From assembly GCA_900547395.1 (NCBI GenBank), contig URGP01000011.1:15492-79491 (forward strand): a stretch of DNA of 64,000 nucleotides. Direction: 5' to 3'. The translations under genes were made by a program, and so were the position numbers. The notes under the pieces were generated by a model, which was not told where the DNA came from, did no database searches, and saw only the letters and a list, made by a program, of their open reading frames with translations. This document shows positions 35,758 through 46,089 of the stretch, piece by piece. How positions within the stretch are numbered: the stretch's first letter is position 1; every line of letters starts with the position of its first letter. This DNA comes from an uncultured Opitutales bacterium (lineage in GTDB: Bacteria; Verrucomicrobiota; Verrucomicrobiia; Opitutales; Intestinicryptomonadaceae).

Positions 35758-36708
35758 ATGAAAATTGCGTTTATGGCAAGCGATGCGGTGGCAATACCCG
35801 CGATAGAGTCGGTTTGGAAAAATCCGAAAACCGAGCTTGTCGCAATCGTTTCAAACCCCGACAAACCTAAAGGTAGGGGCGGCAAGGTGTCTCCAAACGA
35901 TGTCAGCGCATGGGCTGTTTCGCACGGCGTTTTGCTTTTGCGCCCCGAAAAATCGCCCGATAAAGATGTCATTGAGGCTCTCAAAAATGCGGGGGTGGAA
36001 TGCATTGTTGTAATGGCTTACGGCAGGATTTTAAAAGAGGAGTTTTTGAATTTCGCCCCTTTGGGATGTCTTAATTTGCACGGCTCGATTTTGCCCGAAC
36101 TGCGCGGGGCTTCGCCAATAGAAACCGCCATTGCTCTCGGCAAAACTTCCACGGGGGTAAGCCTTATGCGCATTGTAAAAAAAATGGACGCGGGCGATGT
36201 TGCTGATGTTGTCGAAACTGAAATTTCCCCGCGCGAAACGGGGAAGTCGCTTCGCGAAAAAATCGGGATTGACGCGGCGCGGCTTTTGGAGCGCAATTTT
36301 GATAAAATCGCGGAAAAAACTTTGGCTTTTACTCCGCAAAATGAAGAAAATGCAACATATTCGCGCAAAATTTCAAAGTCGGATTTGTATTTGGATTTTT
36401 CAAAGAGCGCGCGCGAGCTCGACTTGCGCATACGCGCTTTCGGCTGCGGAATAGTCTCAATAAACGGGGAAGTTTTGAAAATCGGAGAGGCTTTCGCAAA
36501 TAGCGGCGGCAAAAATATCAAATTCGGAATGGTTGCGAGCGTCTCGAAAGACCGCATTTTAATCTCTTGCGCGGAGGGTTTTTTGAATGTTCAAAAAATT
36601 CAGGCTCCGTGCGCGAAAATGCTTTCGGTAAGCCAATTTTTGAACGGATATAAGATTGATCATGGCGTTGTTTTTGATAAATTTGAAAACGAAAAACTTT
36701 TAAAATGA
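35758..36708 (+). CDS. fmt: Methionyl-tRNA formyltransferase
   Basis: 316 residues. Formylates initiator Met-tRNA with 10-formyl-THF. Seen: N-terminal Rossmann strand KIAFMASDAV, SNPDKPKGRGGK, the catalytic stretch NLHGSILPELRGASPI with N106 and H108, MDAGDV with the catalytic aspartate, and the C-terminal OB-like domain (IRAFGCGIVSINGEVLKI). Seven bases after der, so co-transcribed. def (peptide deformylase) is not adjacent. Confidence 0.94.
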   Translation: MKIAFMASDAVAIPAIESVWKNPKTELVAIVSNPDKPKGRGGKVSPNDVSAWAVSHGVLLLRPEKSPDKDVIEALKNAGVECIVVMAYGRILKEEFLNFAPLGCLNLHGSILPELRGASPIETAIALGKTSTGVSLMRIVKKMDAGDVADVVETEISPRETGKSLREKIGIDAARLLERNFDKIAEKTLAFTPQNEENATYSRKISKSDLYLDFSKSARELDLRIRAFGCGIVSINGEVLKIGEAFANSGGKNIKFGMVASVSKDRILISCAEGFLNVQKIQAPCAKMLSVSQFLNGYKIDHGVVFDKFENEKLLK

Positions 36709-36730
36709 AAAATTTAACGAAAGGTGTGTT

Positions 36731-37198
36731 ATGAAAATAATTTCAAAATCTTTGGCGGCGTTGTCTTTGGTTTTGCTTTGCGCCTGCTCCACAATAGGCG
36801 AATACATGATGTCGGACGAAATTACGGGAGTTCAATGGAACCCCATGTATGTCGCGAATTTGGAAGGAGTTTCAGCCCCCCATAATAACGAAACAGACTT
36901 CGGACCCGTTTATATTTCTTTTTCAAAGGGAGACGGCGGGTTTGATGTCCGTGGAATGTCGGGCTGCAACATTTTTAACGGTGGTTTGGAGTTTAAGGGT
37001 CTAAACGATGTGGAATTTACGAAAATGCTTTCAACAAGAAGAATGGGGAAGTATGCCGCTTATGAAAATAAATTTCTCGAAGCTCTTGCCCAAACAAACT
37101 ATATGATGCTTGAAAACGGAATTCTTTATTTTTGCAAAAAATCAGATGACGGCACTTCTATGGTTGTTATGAAGTTTTGCAAGGGAAAGAAAATTTAA
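36731..37198 (+). CDS. META-domain lipoprotein (HslJ-like)
   Basis: 155 residues with a lipoprotein signal (lipobox LCAC, Cys19). The mature part fits the META/HslJ fold: ITGVQWNPMYVANLEG at the start, GMSGCNIFNGGLEFKG in the middle (the GCN-x-F/Y-x-G hallmark), LSTRRMG, and the NYMMLENGILYFCKK ending strand. META proteins are envelope proteins of unclear role, linked to heat or antibiotic stress. It is the last gene after fmt and is followed by a terminator. Confidence 0.78.
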   Translation: MKIISKSLAALSLVLLCACSTIGEYMMSDEITGVQWNPMYVANLEGVSAPHNNETDFGPVYISFSKGDGGFDVRGMSGCNIFNGGLEFKGLNDVEFTKMLSTRRMGKYAAYENKFLEALAQTNYMMLENGILYFCKKSDDGTSMVVMKFCKGKKI

Positions 37199-37221
37199 TA
37201 ACTTTGCCTGTTAAGCGAAAT

Positions 37222-37253
37222 TTGCAGGGCGGTTTTAACCCTGCAATTTTTTT
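37222..37253 (+). terminator. Intrinsic terminator of the der-fmt operon
   Basis: 8-bp stem TTGCAGGG / CCCTGCAA, 9-base loop, then a run of seven T. Confidence 0.9.
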
Positions 37254-37313
37254 ATTTTCCTAAAAAGTATCAGACTGTTTTATATAAAATATTTCTAAAT
37301 TTTTAAGACAAAA

Positions 37314-37339
37314 AAAGCGGAGTTTTTTTACTCCGCTTT
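37314..37339 (-). terminator. Intrinsic terminator of the tolB-thrH-purM-FKBP operon
   Basis: On the minus strand: stem AAAGCGGAGT / ACTCCGCTTT with a short A-rich loop and a T run, 20 bases past the FKBP stop. Confidence 0.88.
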
Positions 37340-37358
37340 CCTGCTTTTTGTAAAAGCT

Positions 37359-38045
37359 TTATTTTACTTCGATTGTTTCCACTTCAAATACAAGCGGAGA
37401 GCCTGCCGGGATTATGCCCATTGAGCGGTTGCCGTAGCCGAGTTCGGCGGGAATGTAGAGCATAATTTTGCCGCCCTTGCCGACTTTTTGCAAGCCTTCG
37501 CGAAATCCGGGAACAACGTTTGCAAGCGGAAATTCAGCAGGACCGCCGTGCTTTGCGGACGCGTCAAATTCCCTTCCGTCGGGAAGAGTGCCGACATAGT
37601 TGACCTTTACGGTCGATTCCGCTGTCGGCAATTCTCCTTCGCCCGCTTTCAAGATTTTGTAGCGCAAGCCGCTTTCGGTTTTAACGATGTCTTTTTCGGC
37701 GTCGATTTTCTTCCAAAATTCTTCGTATTTTGCCTTGTTCTTTTCAAGCTCCGCCTGAATCGCCTTTTCAGCCTGGGCTTGTAAAAATTCGTTCATTTTC
37801 GGCGCGATTTCCTGCGCGCTTTCGGGAATCAGCTCGCCTTTAATGCGCGCTTCAATGCCTTCTATGAAGACTTTTGTCTGTTCGGGCGTAAGCTGGAGCT
37901 GGTTTGCGCCGACGCGTTCGCAGGCAATCATTCCATAGAGTTTGAGGTATTCTTTTTCTTCGTTTGTCATTGCGTTTGTTAGTGGTGAGGCGAGAAATGC
38001 CAAGAGAGCCGCTCCCGCGATTTTCATGTATTTTGATGTTTTCAT
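37359..38045 (-). CDS. Exported FKBP-type peptidyl-prolyl isomerase (Mip/FkpA type)
   Basis: 228 residues. Signal peptide (1-25, ending TNA), an N-terminal helical dimerisation domain (about 27-120, charged coiled coil), and a C-terminal FKBP domain (LRYKILKAGEGELPTAESTVKVNYVG in part, then GREFDAS, VVPGFREGLQKVGKGGKIMLYIPAELGYG, IIPAGSPLVFEVE). All active-site aromatic and Asp positions of FKBP look intact. A periplasmic folding helper. Last of four minus-strand genes beginning with tolB. Confidence 0.93.
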   Translation of the reverse strand: MKTSKYMKIAGAALLAFLASPLTNAMTNEEKEYLKLYGMIACERVGANQLQLTPEQTKVFIEGIEARIKGELIPESAQEIAPKMNEFLQAQAEKAIQAELEKNKAKYEEFWKKIDAEKDIVKTESGLRYKILKAGEGELPTAESTVKVNYVGTLPDGREFDASAKHGGPAEFPLANVVPGFREGLQKVGKGGKIMLYIPAELGYGNRSMGIIPAGSPLVFEVETIEVK

Positions 38046-38074
38046 AAATTTAATAACGGATTTTTGGGTTTTTA

Positions 38075-39277
38075 TTAAGATTGAACGTATTTTATTTCTT
38101 CGCCGTTTGCCGAAAGAGTCAAATGGTTTTTGCCGTCTTTTCGCTTGCTTGGCTCCGTGCGCCCCACGATTTTAGCTTCGATTCCGAAAGACTTTGCAAT
38201 GTCGATTACTTTTTGGGCATCGGAGGGTTTGCAGTATATTTCCATTCTGTGCCCCATGTTGTAAACTTTGTACATTTCAGCGGTCGAAGTTTTGCTTGCG
38301 CGCTGGATTGCCCTGAAAATCGGGGGCGGAGTGAAGAGATTGTCTTTTATGAAATGCACGCTTTTCCCGAAGCGCATGCACTTTGTCTGCCCGCCGCCCG
38401 AGCAGTGGATTATGCCCTTTATGAGTTTCGGGTGTTTTTTCACTATTTTTGCGATGACGGGGGCATAGGTGCGCGTCGGTGAAAGCAAGGCTTCGCCAAC
38501 TGTCATGTCCGATTCGGGAAGCTTGTCTTCAAGTTTGTAGGGACCGCAGTAAACGAGGGATTTTGGCGTATTGGCGTCGTAAGTTTCAGGGTACTTTTTG
38601 CGGTAGTAGGGCGAGAGCATGTCGTGGCGCGCGCTCGTAAGCCCGTTTGAGCCGATGCCGCTGTTCTCAAAATCTTCGTATTTTGCCTTGCCGAAAGAGG
38701 CAAGACCTACTATCGAAAGCCCCGCGTCTATTCCGTCGGGCATCAAAACCTTTTTGCGGTCGAGAACTGCCACTGCGCAGGAATCGACGACCACGCTGCC
38801 TGTTAGGTCGCCTACGTCTGCGGTTTCTCCGCCGCCGGAGTAAGTTTTAACCCCGAGCTTGCAGAGTTTGTTTGTGAAGTCTTCCGCGCCGCCAATGAGT
38901 TCGGCGAGGGCTTTTGCGGGGAAATTTACGGCGTTTCTGTTTACGGTGTTTGAAATTACAATTCCTTCAAGCGCGCCGATGCAAAGCAAGTCGTCAATGT
39001 TCATCACGATTGAGTCCTGTGAAATGCCGCGGAACACGGAAGCGTCGTTTGTTTCCTTGAAATAGAGGTAGGCTATGATTGACTTTGTGCCGCTGCCGTC
39101 TGAATGGATTACGTTGCACTTGCTCTTTGAACCCGTAAGGTAGTCTTTCGTGATTTTGCAAAATGCGTTCGGAAACAGCCCCCTGTCGAGCTTGTCAACT
39201 GCCGCATGCACTTCTTCTTTTGAAGAAGAAACTCCGCGGGATGCGTATCTATCGGTTGCGTTTTTCTTTGATGCCAT
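38075..39277 (-). CDS. purM: Phosphoribosylformylglycinamidine cyclo-ligase (long, Bacteroidetes-type PurM)
   Basis: 400 residues, longer than the 345-residue E. coli enzyme. Forms AIR in purine synthesis using ATP. Seen: [18 protein letters not shown] at the N-terminus, [65 protein letters not shown], and [11 protein letters not shown], followed by [15 protein letters not shown]. These blocks match the long AIR-synthase form common in Bacteroidetes. It starts 12 bases after thrH. Confidence 0.93.
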   Translation of the reverse strand: MASKKNATDRYASRGVSSSKEEVHAAVDKLDRGLFPNAFCKITKDYLTGSKSKCNVIHSDGSGTKSIIAYLYFKETNDASVFRGISQDSIVMNIDDLLCIGALEGIVISNTVNRNAVNFPAKALAELIGGAEDFTNKLCKLGVKTYSGGGETADVGDLTGSVVVDSCAVAVLDRKKVLMPDGIDAGLSIVGLASFGKAKYEDFENSGIGSNGLTSARHDMLSPYYRKKYPETYDANTPKSLVYCGPYKLEDKLPESDMTVGEALLSPTRTYAPVIAKIVKKHPKLIKGIIHCSGGGQTKCMRFGKSVHFIKDNLFTPPPIFRAIQRASKTSTAEMYKVYNMGHRMEIYCKPSDAQKVIDIAKSFGIEAKIVGRTEPSKRKDGKNHLTLSANGEEIKYVQS

Positions 39278-39289
39278 AGTTTTCGATTG

Positions 39290-39898
39290 TTAAAGATTTT
39301 TTGAAAGCTCCGTGAATTTTTCCTTCAACTGCGCGTAGTTTTCGGCTGTCGGCAGGTCGGAATTTTCTTTTGCGAATTTTTCTGTCGGGCGGTACAAAAC
39401 GGCTCTGTCGGCGGCTCTTAGCATTGACAAGTCGTTGTAGGAATCTCCCGATGCCACAACGTTGAAATTCAGGCTTTTGAATGCCTCCACCGACTTTCTC
39501 TTCTGGTCAGAAATTCTAAGCTTGTAGCCGGAAATTCTTCCGCCATCTTCTATTTCGAGCGAGTGGCAAAACAAGCTTGGGTAGCCAAGCTTTGCCATTA
39601 GCGGCTTTGCGAACTGCTCGAAGGTGTCGGATAATATTACGACTCTTCCTTCGCCTTTCAACCAGTCCAAAAATTCCCTTGCGCCTTCCAGCGGCTCCAT
39701 TTGCCCGATTACGTTTTGAATGTCGGCAATTTTTATGTTGTGGGAATCCAAAATGCCGAGGCGGTAGCGCATCAGCTTGTCGTAGTCAGGCTCGTCGCGC
39801 GTGGTGCGCTTCAAGGCTTCGATGCCCGTTTTTTCAGCCACGGCAATCCATATTTCGGGGATGAACACGCCTTCCAAGTCTAAGGTGTAAATTACCAT
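39290..39898 (-). CDS. thrH: ThrH phosphatase (phosphoserine phosphatase / homoserine phosphotransferase)
   Basis: 202-residue HAD-family protein. Motif I is LDLEGVFIPEIWIA with nucleophile D7 and E9 (ThrH has DxE rather than DxD), motif II VILSDTF, the motif III lysine in QKRKSVEAF, and motif IV GDSYND. In Pseudomonas ThrH dephosphorylates phosphoserine and can transfer phosphate to homoserine. It may supply the serine phosphatase step here. Between tolB and purM with 12-base gaps on each side. Confidence 0.93.
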   Translation of the reverse strand: MVIYTLDLEGVFIPEIWIAVAEKTGIEALKRTTRDEPDYDKLMRYRLGILDSHNIKIADIQNVIGQMEPLEGAREFLDWLKGEGRVVILSDTFEQFAKPLMAKLGYPSLFCHSLEIEDGGRISGYKLRISDQKRKSVEAFKSLNFNVVASGDSYNDLSMLRAADRAVLYRPTEKFAKENSDLPTAENYAQLKEKFTELSKNL

Positions 39899-39910
39899 TT
39901 TATCGCGCTT

Positions 39911-41107
39911 TTAATTTTTTAAAATGAAGTCGGCTTCTCCGCAGTTGCCGAGATTTTTGGAATGCAGTGCGGTTTGCTTTTGCGTGATTGAATCGACTAT
40001 GTAAAGGGCGCGGCTTTTGCCGTGGTTTTTCGTGAATATTATGTGCCTTCCGTCGTTTGTCCACTTCGGCAGGCTCGATGAGCCGCCCGAAGTTATCACT
40101 CTGCTTTCCTTTGTTTCAAAGTCGTAAACCGCTATTTGAAAAGCCCCGTTTTGCGCGGTCGTGAAGGCTATCAGGTTGGGATAGCGTTTGTTCCAGTCGG
40201 GCTCGGAGCAGTAGCCGCTGATGTTTGTCGGTATTCTCTTCATTGCGCCGCCGTCAGAGGGCATTGTGTAAAGCTGGGGACCTCCGAGTGCGTCGCTTGA
40301 AAAAATCAGCTTTTTGCCGTCGGGCGACCAGCTTGCGCTCGCCTCGGCGGCGGAGGTTTTTGTCAACCTTTTCAAGTTGTTTTTTGCGTTTGACATGGAA
40401 GATGACGTCCAGACTTCCGCATTGCCCGTCGCCGTCAAAATCATTGCGACTTTCGAACCGTCGGGGCTGAATGCTCCGCCCGTGTTGGTGCCTTTGAAGT
40501 TTGCGAATGTCTTGCGGCTTTTCGAGGCTAAGTTTATTTCGTACAAATCCATCAGCTTTGTGCGGTAGTAGCCCGTATAGATTATTTTTGAGCCGTCGGG
40601 CGACCAGTGCGGAAGCAGGGAATCGGAATTGTCGTTTGTTATGGAGCGGATATTTTGGAAGAGAATGTCCGAAGTATAAATTTCGGTATGACCCGTCCTG
40701 TCGGAAACGAAAGCGAGAGTTCCCGTGAAATATGACGGCTCTCCCAAAATTTTCCTAACGACCAAATCGCAGGCTTTTGCGACGGCGTTTGCGGTATTTT
40801 TGCCGTAAACTATTTGGGAAAAAGGTTTTGAGCCGTCTATTTTAATTTCGACGGAATTGTTTTGGGCTTTTGAAAAAGATATGTTAAAATGCGCGTCGGC
40901 GTTTGTGAGCCTGAAAGAGCCGTGCGTTGAAAGTGCGCGCCTTGCGAGGTTTGCCGCCTCGTCGGAGCCTGAAATTGAAATCCTGTAAACAGGAGCTTTG
41001 CTGTCCCAATTCTTGGTAATGTCCACTGCTTTCGGCTCGGCGTTTTGCGCGAGCGCGCAAAGGCACAGAGCCATTGAAAAAAGCGTTAAAAAAAATATCC
41101 TCAACAT
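39911..41107 (-). CDS. tolB: TolB-like periplasmic beta-propeller protein
   Basis: 398 residues. Signal peptide (1-20), an N-terminal alpha/beta domain (about 25-125) and a six-bladed WD40-like/TolB propeller with repeats such as SLLPHWSPDGSKIIYTGY, GGAFSPDGSKVAMIL, ASASWSPDGKKLIFSSD and SLPKWTNDGRHIIFTKN. This two-domain layout is that of TolB of the Tol-Pal envelope system. tolQRA and pal are not in the window. First gene of a four-gene operon (tolB, thrH, purM, FKBP). Confidence 0.87.
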   Translation of the reverse strand: MLRIFFLTLFSMALCLCALAQNAEPKAVDITKNWDSKAPVYRISISGSDEAANLARRALSTHGSFRLTNADAHFNISFSKAQNNSVEIKIDGSKPFSQIVYGKNTANAVAKACDLVVRKILGEPSYFTGTLAFVSDRTGHTEIYTSDILFQNIRSITNDNSDSLLPHWSPDGSKIIYTGYYRTKLMDLYEINLASKSRKTFANFKGTNTGGAFSPDGSKVAMILTATGNAEVWTSSSMSNAKNNLKRLTKTSAAEASASWSPDGKKLIFSSDALGGPQLYTMPSDGGAMKRIPTNISGYCSEPDWNKRYPNLIAFTTAQNGAFQIAVYDFETKESRVITSGGSSSLPKWTNDGRHIIFTKNHGKSRALYIVDSITQKQTALHSKNLGNCGEADFILKN

Positions 41108-41227
41108 ACTTCTGACATAAAAGAGCAGAGCCGCTTTTCTTTCAACATTTTTTTATTAAATTTTTACGGTACCTTGAAAAATAAAATTTTCTTGCAAGGA
41201 ATAAAATAAGCCCTACATTTGATTTTT

Positions 41228-42001
41228 ATGGAAAAGTTCTTGTATTTATCTCTCGCTCCCGAAGCCTTGATTGCTTCAAACCTGCCTCCCGAACAGTTTG
41301 GCGCGTACTACGCCACAGGCGACTACCACCGCTCGTTCGACCAAGCCATATTCTTTGAAATCAATCCCGATTTCAAAAGCGACTATTTCCCGATGGGAAA
41401 GTTCGACGAGCTTTGCGTTCCGCATTCCGACGGGACTCCGCACAAGTCGGTTTATTTGTCTGTTTACCGAGTTTTGGAGCACGTCCCGATTTCGGCATTT
41501 CGCAATTTGTACCTCACTACCGCCGACGGCAGGACTTTGGAGCTTAAAAAGGCGGATTTCGTTCCCGATTCCGACAAGCTTTTTCTTTATCAGGACTTGG
41601 CGCCCGCCCGCCCGCGCGTTGCGAGCGTCTTAAACCCGAAGGAGTACGCAAGCCGCTTGACAAGCCCCGAAAGGCTCGTGAACATGGCAAAAATCGCGTT
41701 TTGCGATTTAAATTTGGGAGGGCTAGAAAAAGATCCCGAAAACGGCGACGCCCAGAATCTGCCATATAAAAACATTCCGCACTTGCGCGACTGCATTCGT
41801 GAAATAAGCTTAAAAAGCGGCAAAAACAACAAGGTTGTCGTGCGCAACATGGTGGGCGAGCTTCTTTTCAGAACCGTAAAGCGCGGCTTTTACGTTGGCG
41901 CGGGAGACGAGTTTATATATTATCCCATGCCTTCGCGCGAGGAGCTTGACGACAAGTATTACACATGGTGGAGGTCTGCGCTCACCACATTTGGAGCATG
42001 A
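41228..42001 (+). CDS. Conserved protein of unknown function
   Basis: 257 residues, soluble, no signal peptide. The N-terminus LYLSLAPEALIASNLPPEQFGAYYATG and the following FDQAIFFEINPDF look like a conserved family found in several gut bacteria, but I know no function. The C-terminal half has a helix-rich, charged stretch (LRDCIREISLKSGKNNKVVVRN). It begins at ATG 41228, not the in-frame TTG at 41219. It stands alone: divergent from tolB and 224 bases before the pyrophosphatase gene. That gap shows no gene or RNA I can identify. Confidence 0.7.
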   Translation: MEKFLYLSLAPEALIASNLPPEQFGAYYATGDYHRSFDQAIFFEINPDFKSDYFPMGKFDELCVPHSDGTPHKSVYLSVYRVLEHVPISAFRNLYLTTADGRTLELKKADFVPDSDKLFLYQDLAPARPRVASVLNPKEYASRLTSPERLVNMAKIAFCDLNLGGLEKDPENGDAQNLPYKNIPHLRDCIREISLKSGKNNKVVVRNMVGELLFRTVKRGFYVGAGDEFIYYPMPSREELDDKYYTWWRSALTTFGA

Positions 42002-42225
42002 TTTTTTTTGGAGCGTGAAATTGGGTTCATATTCCGTTTTGGAAAAATTTTGCCAAGCCAAATACGTTTTTTTGTACATTCCTTCGCAAAATTTTCCTAA
42101 AAACGCATCTTAACCGCAATTTGACGCTTCAAATGCCAATTATTGCTTTGGCGCATCAACCATGTAATTTTTAAACATACCGAATATACTTTTAGAACTT
42201 TATAATTTTAAAACAATATACAAAA

Positions 42226-44496
42226 ATGAATTCGACTGAAATTATACAATCCGCTTCCGATACGGCTTCTTCCTGTCCGTTTGCATCCATTCCTCCAATA
42301 TTTTGGCTTGTGCCAATCGCTTCAATAGTCGCTCTCGGCTTTGCTTTATATTTTTACAAAAGCATGAAAAAAGAGGAGGCGGGTACTGAAATTATGCAGA
42401 AAATCGCCTCCCACGTCCGCGCGGGCGCATTTGCCTATTTGAAACAGCAGTATAAGATTGTGGGAATCGTGTTTGTTGTGATTGCGGCGATTTTCGCCTA
42501 TTTGGGTTGGGTTGCGGGCATTCAGAACAAGTGGGTTTGGGTGGCATTTCTCACCGGCGGATTTTTCTCAGGGCTTGCGGGCTTTTTCGGAATGAAGACG
42601 GCGACTTACGCAAGCTCGAGGGCGGCATGGGCGGCAAACCATTCTTTGGACAAGGGGCTAAGGGTTGCTTTCCGTTCGGGGGCTGTCATGGGGCTTACGG
42701 TTGTCGGACTTGCGCTTTTGGATATTTCGGTTTGGTTTTTGATTTTGAATGCCTTTATAGAAGACGCGAGCGCGTCCAAAAAGATGGTGATAATTACCAC
42801 CACAATGCTTACTTTCGGCATGGGCGCGAGCTTGCAGGCATTGTTTGCGCGCGTTGGCGGCGGCATATTCACGAAGGCTGCCGACGTCGGGGCTGACCTT
42901 GTCGGAAAGGTTGAGGCGGGCATTCCCGAAGACGACCCGCGCAATCCCGCTACCATTGCGGACAACGTTGGCGACAATGTAGGCGATGTCGCGGGCATGG
43001 GGGCGGACTTGTACGAATCTTATTGCGGCTCGGTGCTTGCCACTGCCGCTTTGGGTGCGGCGGCATTTATGTCAGACCCCGCAACGCAGATGAAGGCTGT
43101 TCTTGCGCCGATGCTAATTGCGTCGGTTGGCACTATCTTGTCGGTAATTGGCATTTATTGCGTAAAGGTTAAGTCGGGGGCAAACAGCAAGCAGCTTTTG
43201 GGCGCGCTCGGCAAGGGCGTAAACGTAAGTTCGGTTTTGATAATACTTTCGTCATTGGCGATATTGAAATTTTTAAATCTTCCGAATGTGTGGGGCAACT
43301 GGGCGGCGATTATCGTGGGTCTTGTTGTAGGCATTTTGATTGGCAAAGTTACCGAATACTTCACTTCCGAAGCTTATGCGCCCACAAAGCGGATTGCAGA
43401 ACAGGCGCAGACAGGCCCTGCCACTGTCATAATTGGTGGAATGGGAACCGGCATGTTCTCCACCTGCTATCCCGTTCTTTTGATTGTTGTTGGCACTGCA
43501 CTTTCTTACATGTTTGCCGCAAACTGGGATATTTCAAACATGGCAAGCGGCTTGTACGGCATAGGCATTGCAGCGGTTGGCATGCTTTCCACTTTGGGCA
43601 TAACTTTGGCGACGGACGCCTACGGGCCCATTGCCGACAATGCGGGCGGCAACGCCGAAATGTCGGGTCTTGGCAAGGAAGTCCGCAGGCGCACCGACAT
43701 GCTTGACGCCCTCGGCAACACTACCGCCGCAACGGGCAAGGGTTTTGCAATCGGCTCTGCCGCGCTTACTGCTTTGGCTCTTCTTGCTTCCTACGTCGAA
43801 GAAATCCGCATGGGCATAGCCCACGGAGTAGGCGGAGGCGGCAAGGCGGACGCTGCTGTTGCGGCTCTCGGCAAGCTTGGCAAAACTTTGGAAAACGCAA
43901 ACCTTGTCGATTTCATGAATGTTTACGAAGTGCATCTTATGAATCCGCGCGTGCTTTTGGGGCTTTTTATAGGCTCAATGATGGCGTTCCTGTTCTGCGG
44001 GCTCACAATGAACGCGGTCGGCAGAGCGGCAACCCAGATGGTAAATGAAGTCCGTCGCCAGTTCAGGGAAAAGCTTGGCATTATGGAAGGCAAGGCGGAG
44101 CCTGATTATGCAAGGTGCGTTGAAATTTCTACAAAAGCCGCGCAAAAGGAAATGATAATCCCCGCGCTTTTGGCTGTTTTCGCCCCTGTTTTGGTCGGGC
44201 TTGTTTTCGGCGTTGCGGGCGTTTTAGGTTTGCTTGCTGGCGCGCTTGCGGCGGGCTTTGTGCTTGCGGTTTTCATGGCAAACAGCGGCGGCGCGTGGGA
44301 TAACGCCAAGAAGTTTATCGAGCAGGGCAATTACGGCGGCAAGGGTTCGGAAGCCCACAAGGCGGCGGTAATAGGCGATACGGTTGGCGACCCGTTCAAG
44401 GATACTTCGGGGCCGTCCTTGAATATTTTGATAAAGCTTATGAGCATGGTTGCCATCGTAATGGCGGGGGTTACGGTTGCCTGTTCCATGTTTTGA
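42226..44496 (+). CDS. hppA: K+-dependent membrane ion-pumping pyrophosphatase
   Basis: 756 residues, about 16 membrane helices. Couples PPi hydrolysis to H+ or Na+ export. The catalytic loops are intact: [39 protein letters not shown] near residue 235, [17 protein letters not shown] and [17 protein letters not shown]. The [10 protein letters not shown] segment (about 496-505) has Ala where K+-independent enzymes have Lys, which marks a K+-dependent type. Whether it pumps H+ or Na+ cannot be told by eye. Single gene with its own terminator. Confidence 0.95.
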   Translation: MNSTEIIQSASDTASSCPFASIPPIFWLVPIASIVALGFALYFYKSMKKEEAGTEIMQKIASHVRAGAFAYLKQQYKIVGIVFVVIAAIFAYLGWVAGIQNKWVWVAFLTGGFFSGLAGFFGMKTATYASSRAAWAANHSLDKGLRVAFRSGAVMGLTVVGLALLDISVWFLILNAFIEDASASKKMVIITTTMLTFGMGASLQALFARVGGGIFTKAADVGADLVGKVEAGIPEDDPRNPATIADNVGDNVGDVAGMGADLYESYCGSVLATAALGAAAFMSDPATQMKAVLAPMLIASVGTILSVIGIYCVKVKSGANSKQLLGALGKGVNVSSVLIILSSLAILKFLNLPNVWGNWAAIIVGLVVGILIGKVTEYFTSEAYAPTKRIAEQAQTGPATVIIGGMGTGMFSTCYPVLLIVVGTALSYMFAANWDISNMASGLYGIGIAAVGMLSTLGITLATDAYGPIADNAGGNAEMSGLGKEVRRRTDMLDALGNTTAATGKGFAIGSAALTALALLASYVEEIRMGIAHGVGGGGKADAAVAALGKLGKTLENANLVDFMNVYEVHLMNPRVLLGLFIGSMMAFLFCGLTMNAVGRAATQMVNEVRRQFREKLGIMEGKAEPDYARCVEISTKAAQKEMIIPALLAVFAPVLVGLVFGVAGVLGLLAGALAAGFVLAVFMANSGGAWDNAKKFIEQGNYGGKGSEAHKAAVIGDTVGDPFKDTSGPSLNILIKLMSMVAIVMAGVTVACSMF

Positions 44497-44512
44497 CAAA
44501 TCGTAAATTTGC

Positions 44513-44546
44513 AAAGGGCGCATCCGTTTGAGATGCGCCTTTTTTT
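44513..44546 (+). terminator. Intrinsic terminator of hppA
   Basis: Stem GGCGCATC / GATGCGCC extended by AAA/TTT and a wobble, followed by T residues, 17 bases past the stop. Confidence 0.9.
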
Positions 44547-44687
44547 GTTAAAATGTTTGACTTTTAAGGATATTTTTGCAGACTTTTTATTTGTTAACAA
44601 AACAGATGTATTTTGACGGGCGCATAAAGTCGTTTTTTGCGTCTTAATAAATATTTTAACCATGCTGAAAATAAAAAAGGGGAGTAT

Positions 44688-46073
44688 ATGAATATCATAT
44701 CGCGTAGGAACTTCTTGCAAGCAACGGCTTTGACAGGCGCGGGTTTGGCACTCGGACCGTCATTGTTTGGCAAAGAGGAAGTTGTTGACAAAAACTGGAA
44801 ATCGCCGCACACAAACTTGGTAAGTCCTGACAAAAAGGTGCGCCTTGCAGTCATCGGCTGCGGCGGGCAGGGCGGCGTTGACGCAAACATTATGGCAGGA
44901 GGCGTGCAATTTACGGCTTTTGCGGACGTCGATTACGACAGGGCTTCGGCTTGGTTTTTGAGAGAGCCGAACGTCCCGCGCTACCGCGATTACCGCAAGA
45001 TGCTTGAAGAGCAGAAAGACAACATCGACGCTGTTTTGATTGCCACTCCCGACCACACCCACTTTCCCGCCGCCGTCATGGCAATGAATTTGGGCAAGCA
45101 TGTTTATGTCGAAAAGCCCGCCACCCACACAATCGGCGAAGCCCGCTATTTGAAGGCACTTGCAAAGAAAACCGGTTTGGTGACCCAAATGGGCAACCAC
45201 GGGCATGCTTACGACGGATGCCGCGAATTGAAGGAATGGATTGAATCCGGCGTCATCGGCGACGTTACGGAAGTCCATATTTGGACAAACCGTCCCGTTT
45301 GGCCGCAGGGCTTGCCAAATCCCGACCCCGAAAAGAAATTTGAAGTTCCCTCAACTCTTGATTGGAACTTGTGGCTCGGCGTTTCAAAATACTACAACTA
45401 TAACCCCGACTATGTTCCTTTTGACTGGCGCGGAATGTGGGATTGGGGAACAGGCGCAATCGGCGACATGGCATGCCATATGTTCGACCCGATTTTCACC
45501 GCGATAGACTTGCGCGGAGACGTTAAAGTTTCTTCGGAATCGGAAGGCGCAACGGAGTTTTCATGCCCCAAATGGGCAAAGGTAAAGTACGAAATCGGGG
45601 CGTCAAAAACGCGTCCGAAGCCTGTCGTCTTTAATTGGTACGAAGGTCAGTGCCGCCCGCACTTGAAGGACTTGCCCGACGGCTTGTTCAAGGAAGAAAA
45701 AGATATTCCGCGCACGGGAATGCTTTATGTCGGCACAAAGGGCGCGATTATTGACACCGACGACTACGGCACGCGCATGCGCTTGCTGCCCGCTGAAAAA
45801 TGGGAAGTTTTCCGCAAGAACCGCCCGCCGAAAAAGTATGCGCGCGTTCCGGACAGGAATGCCCGCATGGAATTTATCCGCGCCTGCCAGGGCGGACCCA
45901 CTCCCGGCTCAAACTTTGTCGAGCACTCTATGGACTTGACGGAATGGGGACTTCTCGGCGTTCTTTCGCTTCGCCTGGGCAACAAGACCATTGATTGGGA
46001 CTACAAAAAGGGCGTTTGCCGCGGCTTGCCCGAAGCAAACAAGTTCATTCACAAGGAATATAGAGTATTCTAA
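44688..46073 (+). CDS. Tat-exported Gfo/Idh/MocA-family oxidoreductase
   Basis: 461 residues. Twin-arginine signal [19 protein letters not shown] (R6-R7). NAD(P)-binding Rossmann fold: [35 protein letters not shown], and the family motif [11 protein letters not shown] with the catalytic lysine. The C-terminal domain has the [21 protein letters not shown] block typical of exported verrucomicrobial and planctomycete members. Such enzymes oxidise or reduce sugars or inositols with tightly bound cofactor. GGGGAG precedes the ATG at 44688; an earlier in-frame start has no site. Operon with the next gene (17 bases). Confidence 0.9.
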   Translation: MNIISRRNFLQATALTGAGLALGPSLFGKEEVVDKNWKSPHTNLVSPDKKVRLAVIGCGGQGGVDANIMAGGVQFTAFADVDYDRASAWFLREPNVPRYRDYRKMLEEQKDNIDAVLIATPDHTHFPAAVMAMNLGKHVYVEKPATHTIGEARYLKALAKKTGLVTQMGNHGHAYDGCRELKEWIESGVIGDVTEVHIWTNRPVWPQGLPNPDPEKKFEVPSTLDWNLWLGVSKYYNYNPDYVPFDWRGMWDWGTGAIGDMACHMFDPIFTAIDLRGDVKVSSESEGATEFSCPKWAKVKYEIGASKTRPKPVVFNWYEGQCRPHLKDLPDGLFKEEKDIPRTGMLYVGTKGAIIDTDDYGTRMRLLPAEKWEVFRKNRPPKKYARVPDRNARMEFIRACQGGPTPGSNFVEHSMDLTEWGLLGVLSLRLGNKTIDWDYKKGVCRGLPEANKFIHKEYRVF

Positions 46074-46089
46074 TTGAAAGGTTTTCTCG

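Noticed and set aside
42002..42225. RNA gene or riboswitch upstream of the membrane pyrophosphatase
   Set aside because: The 224-base gap shows no tRNA-like fold, no known riboswitch core and no strong stem; only a possible TATAAT at 42201-42206 without a convincing -35.
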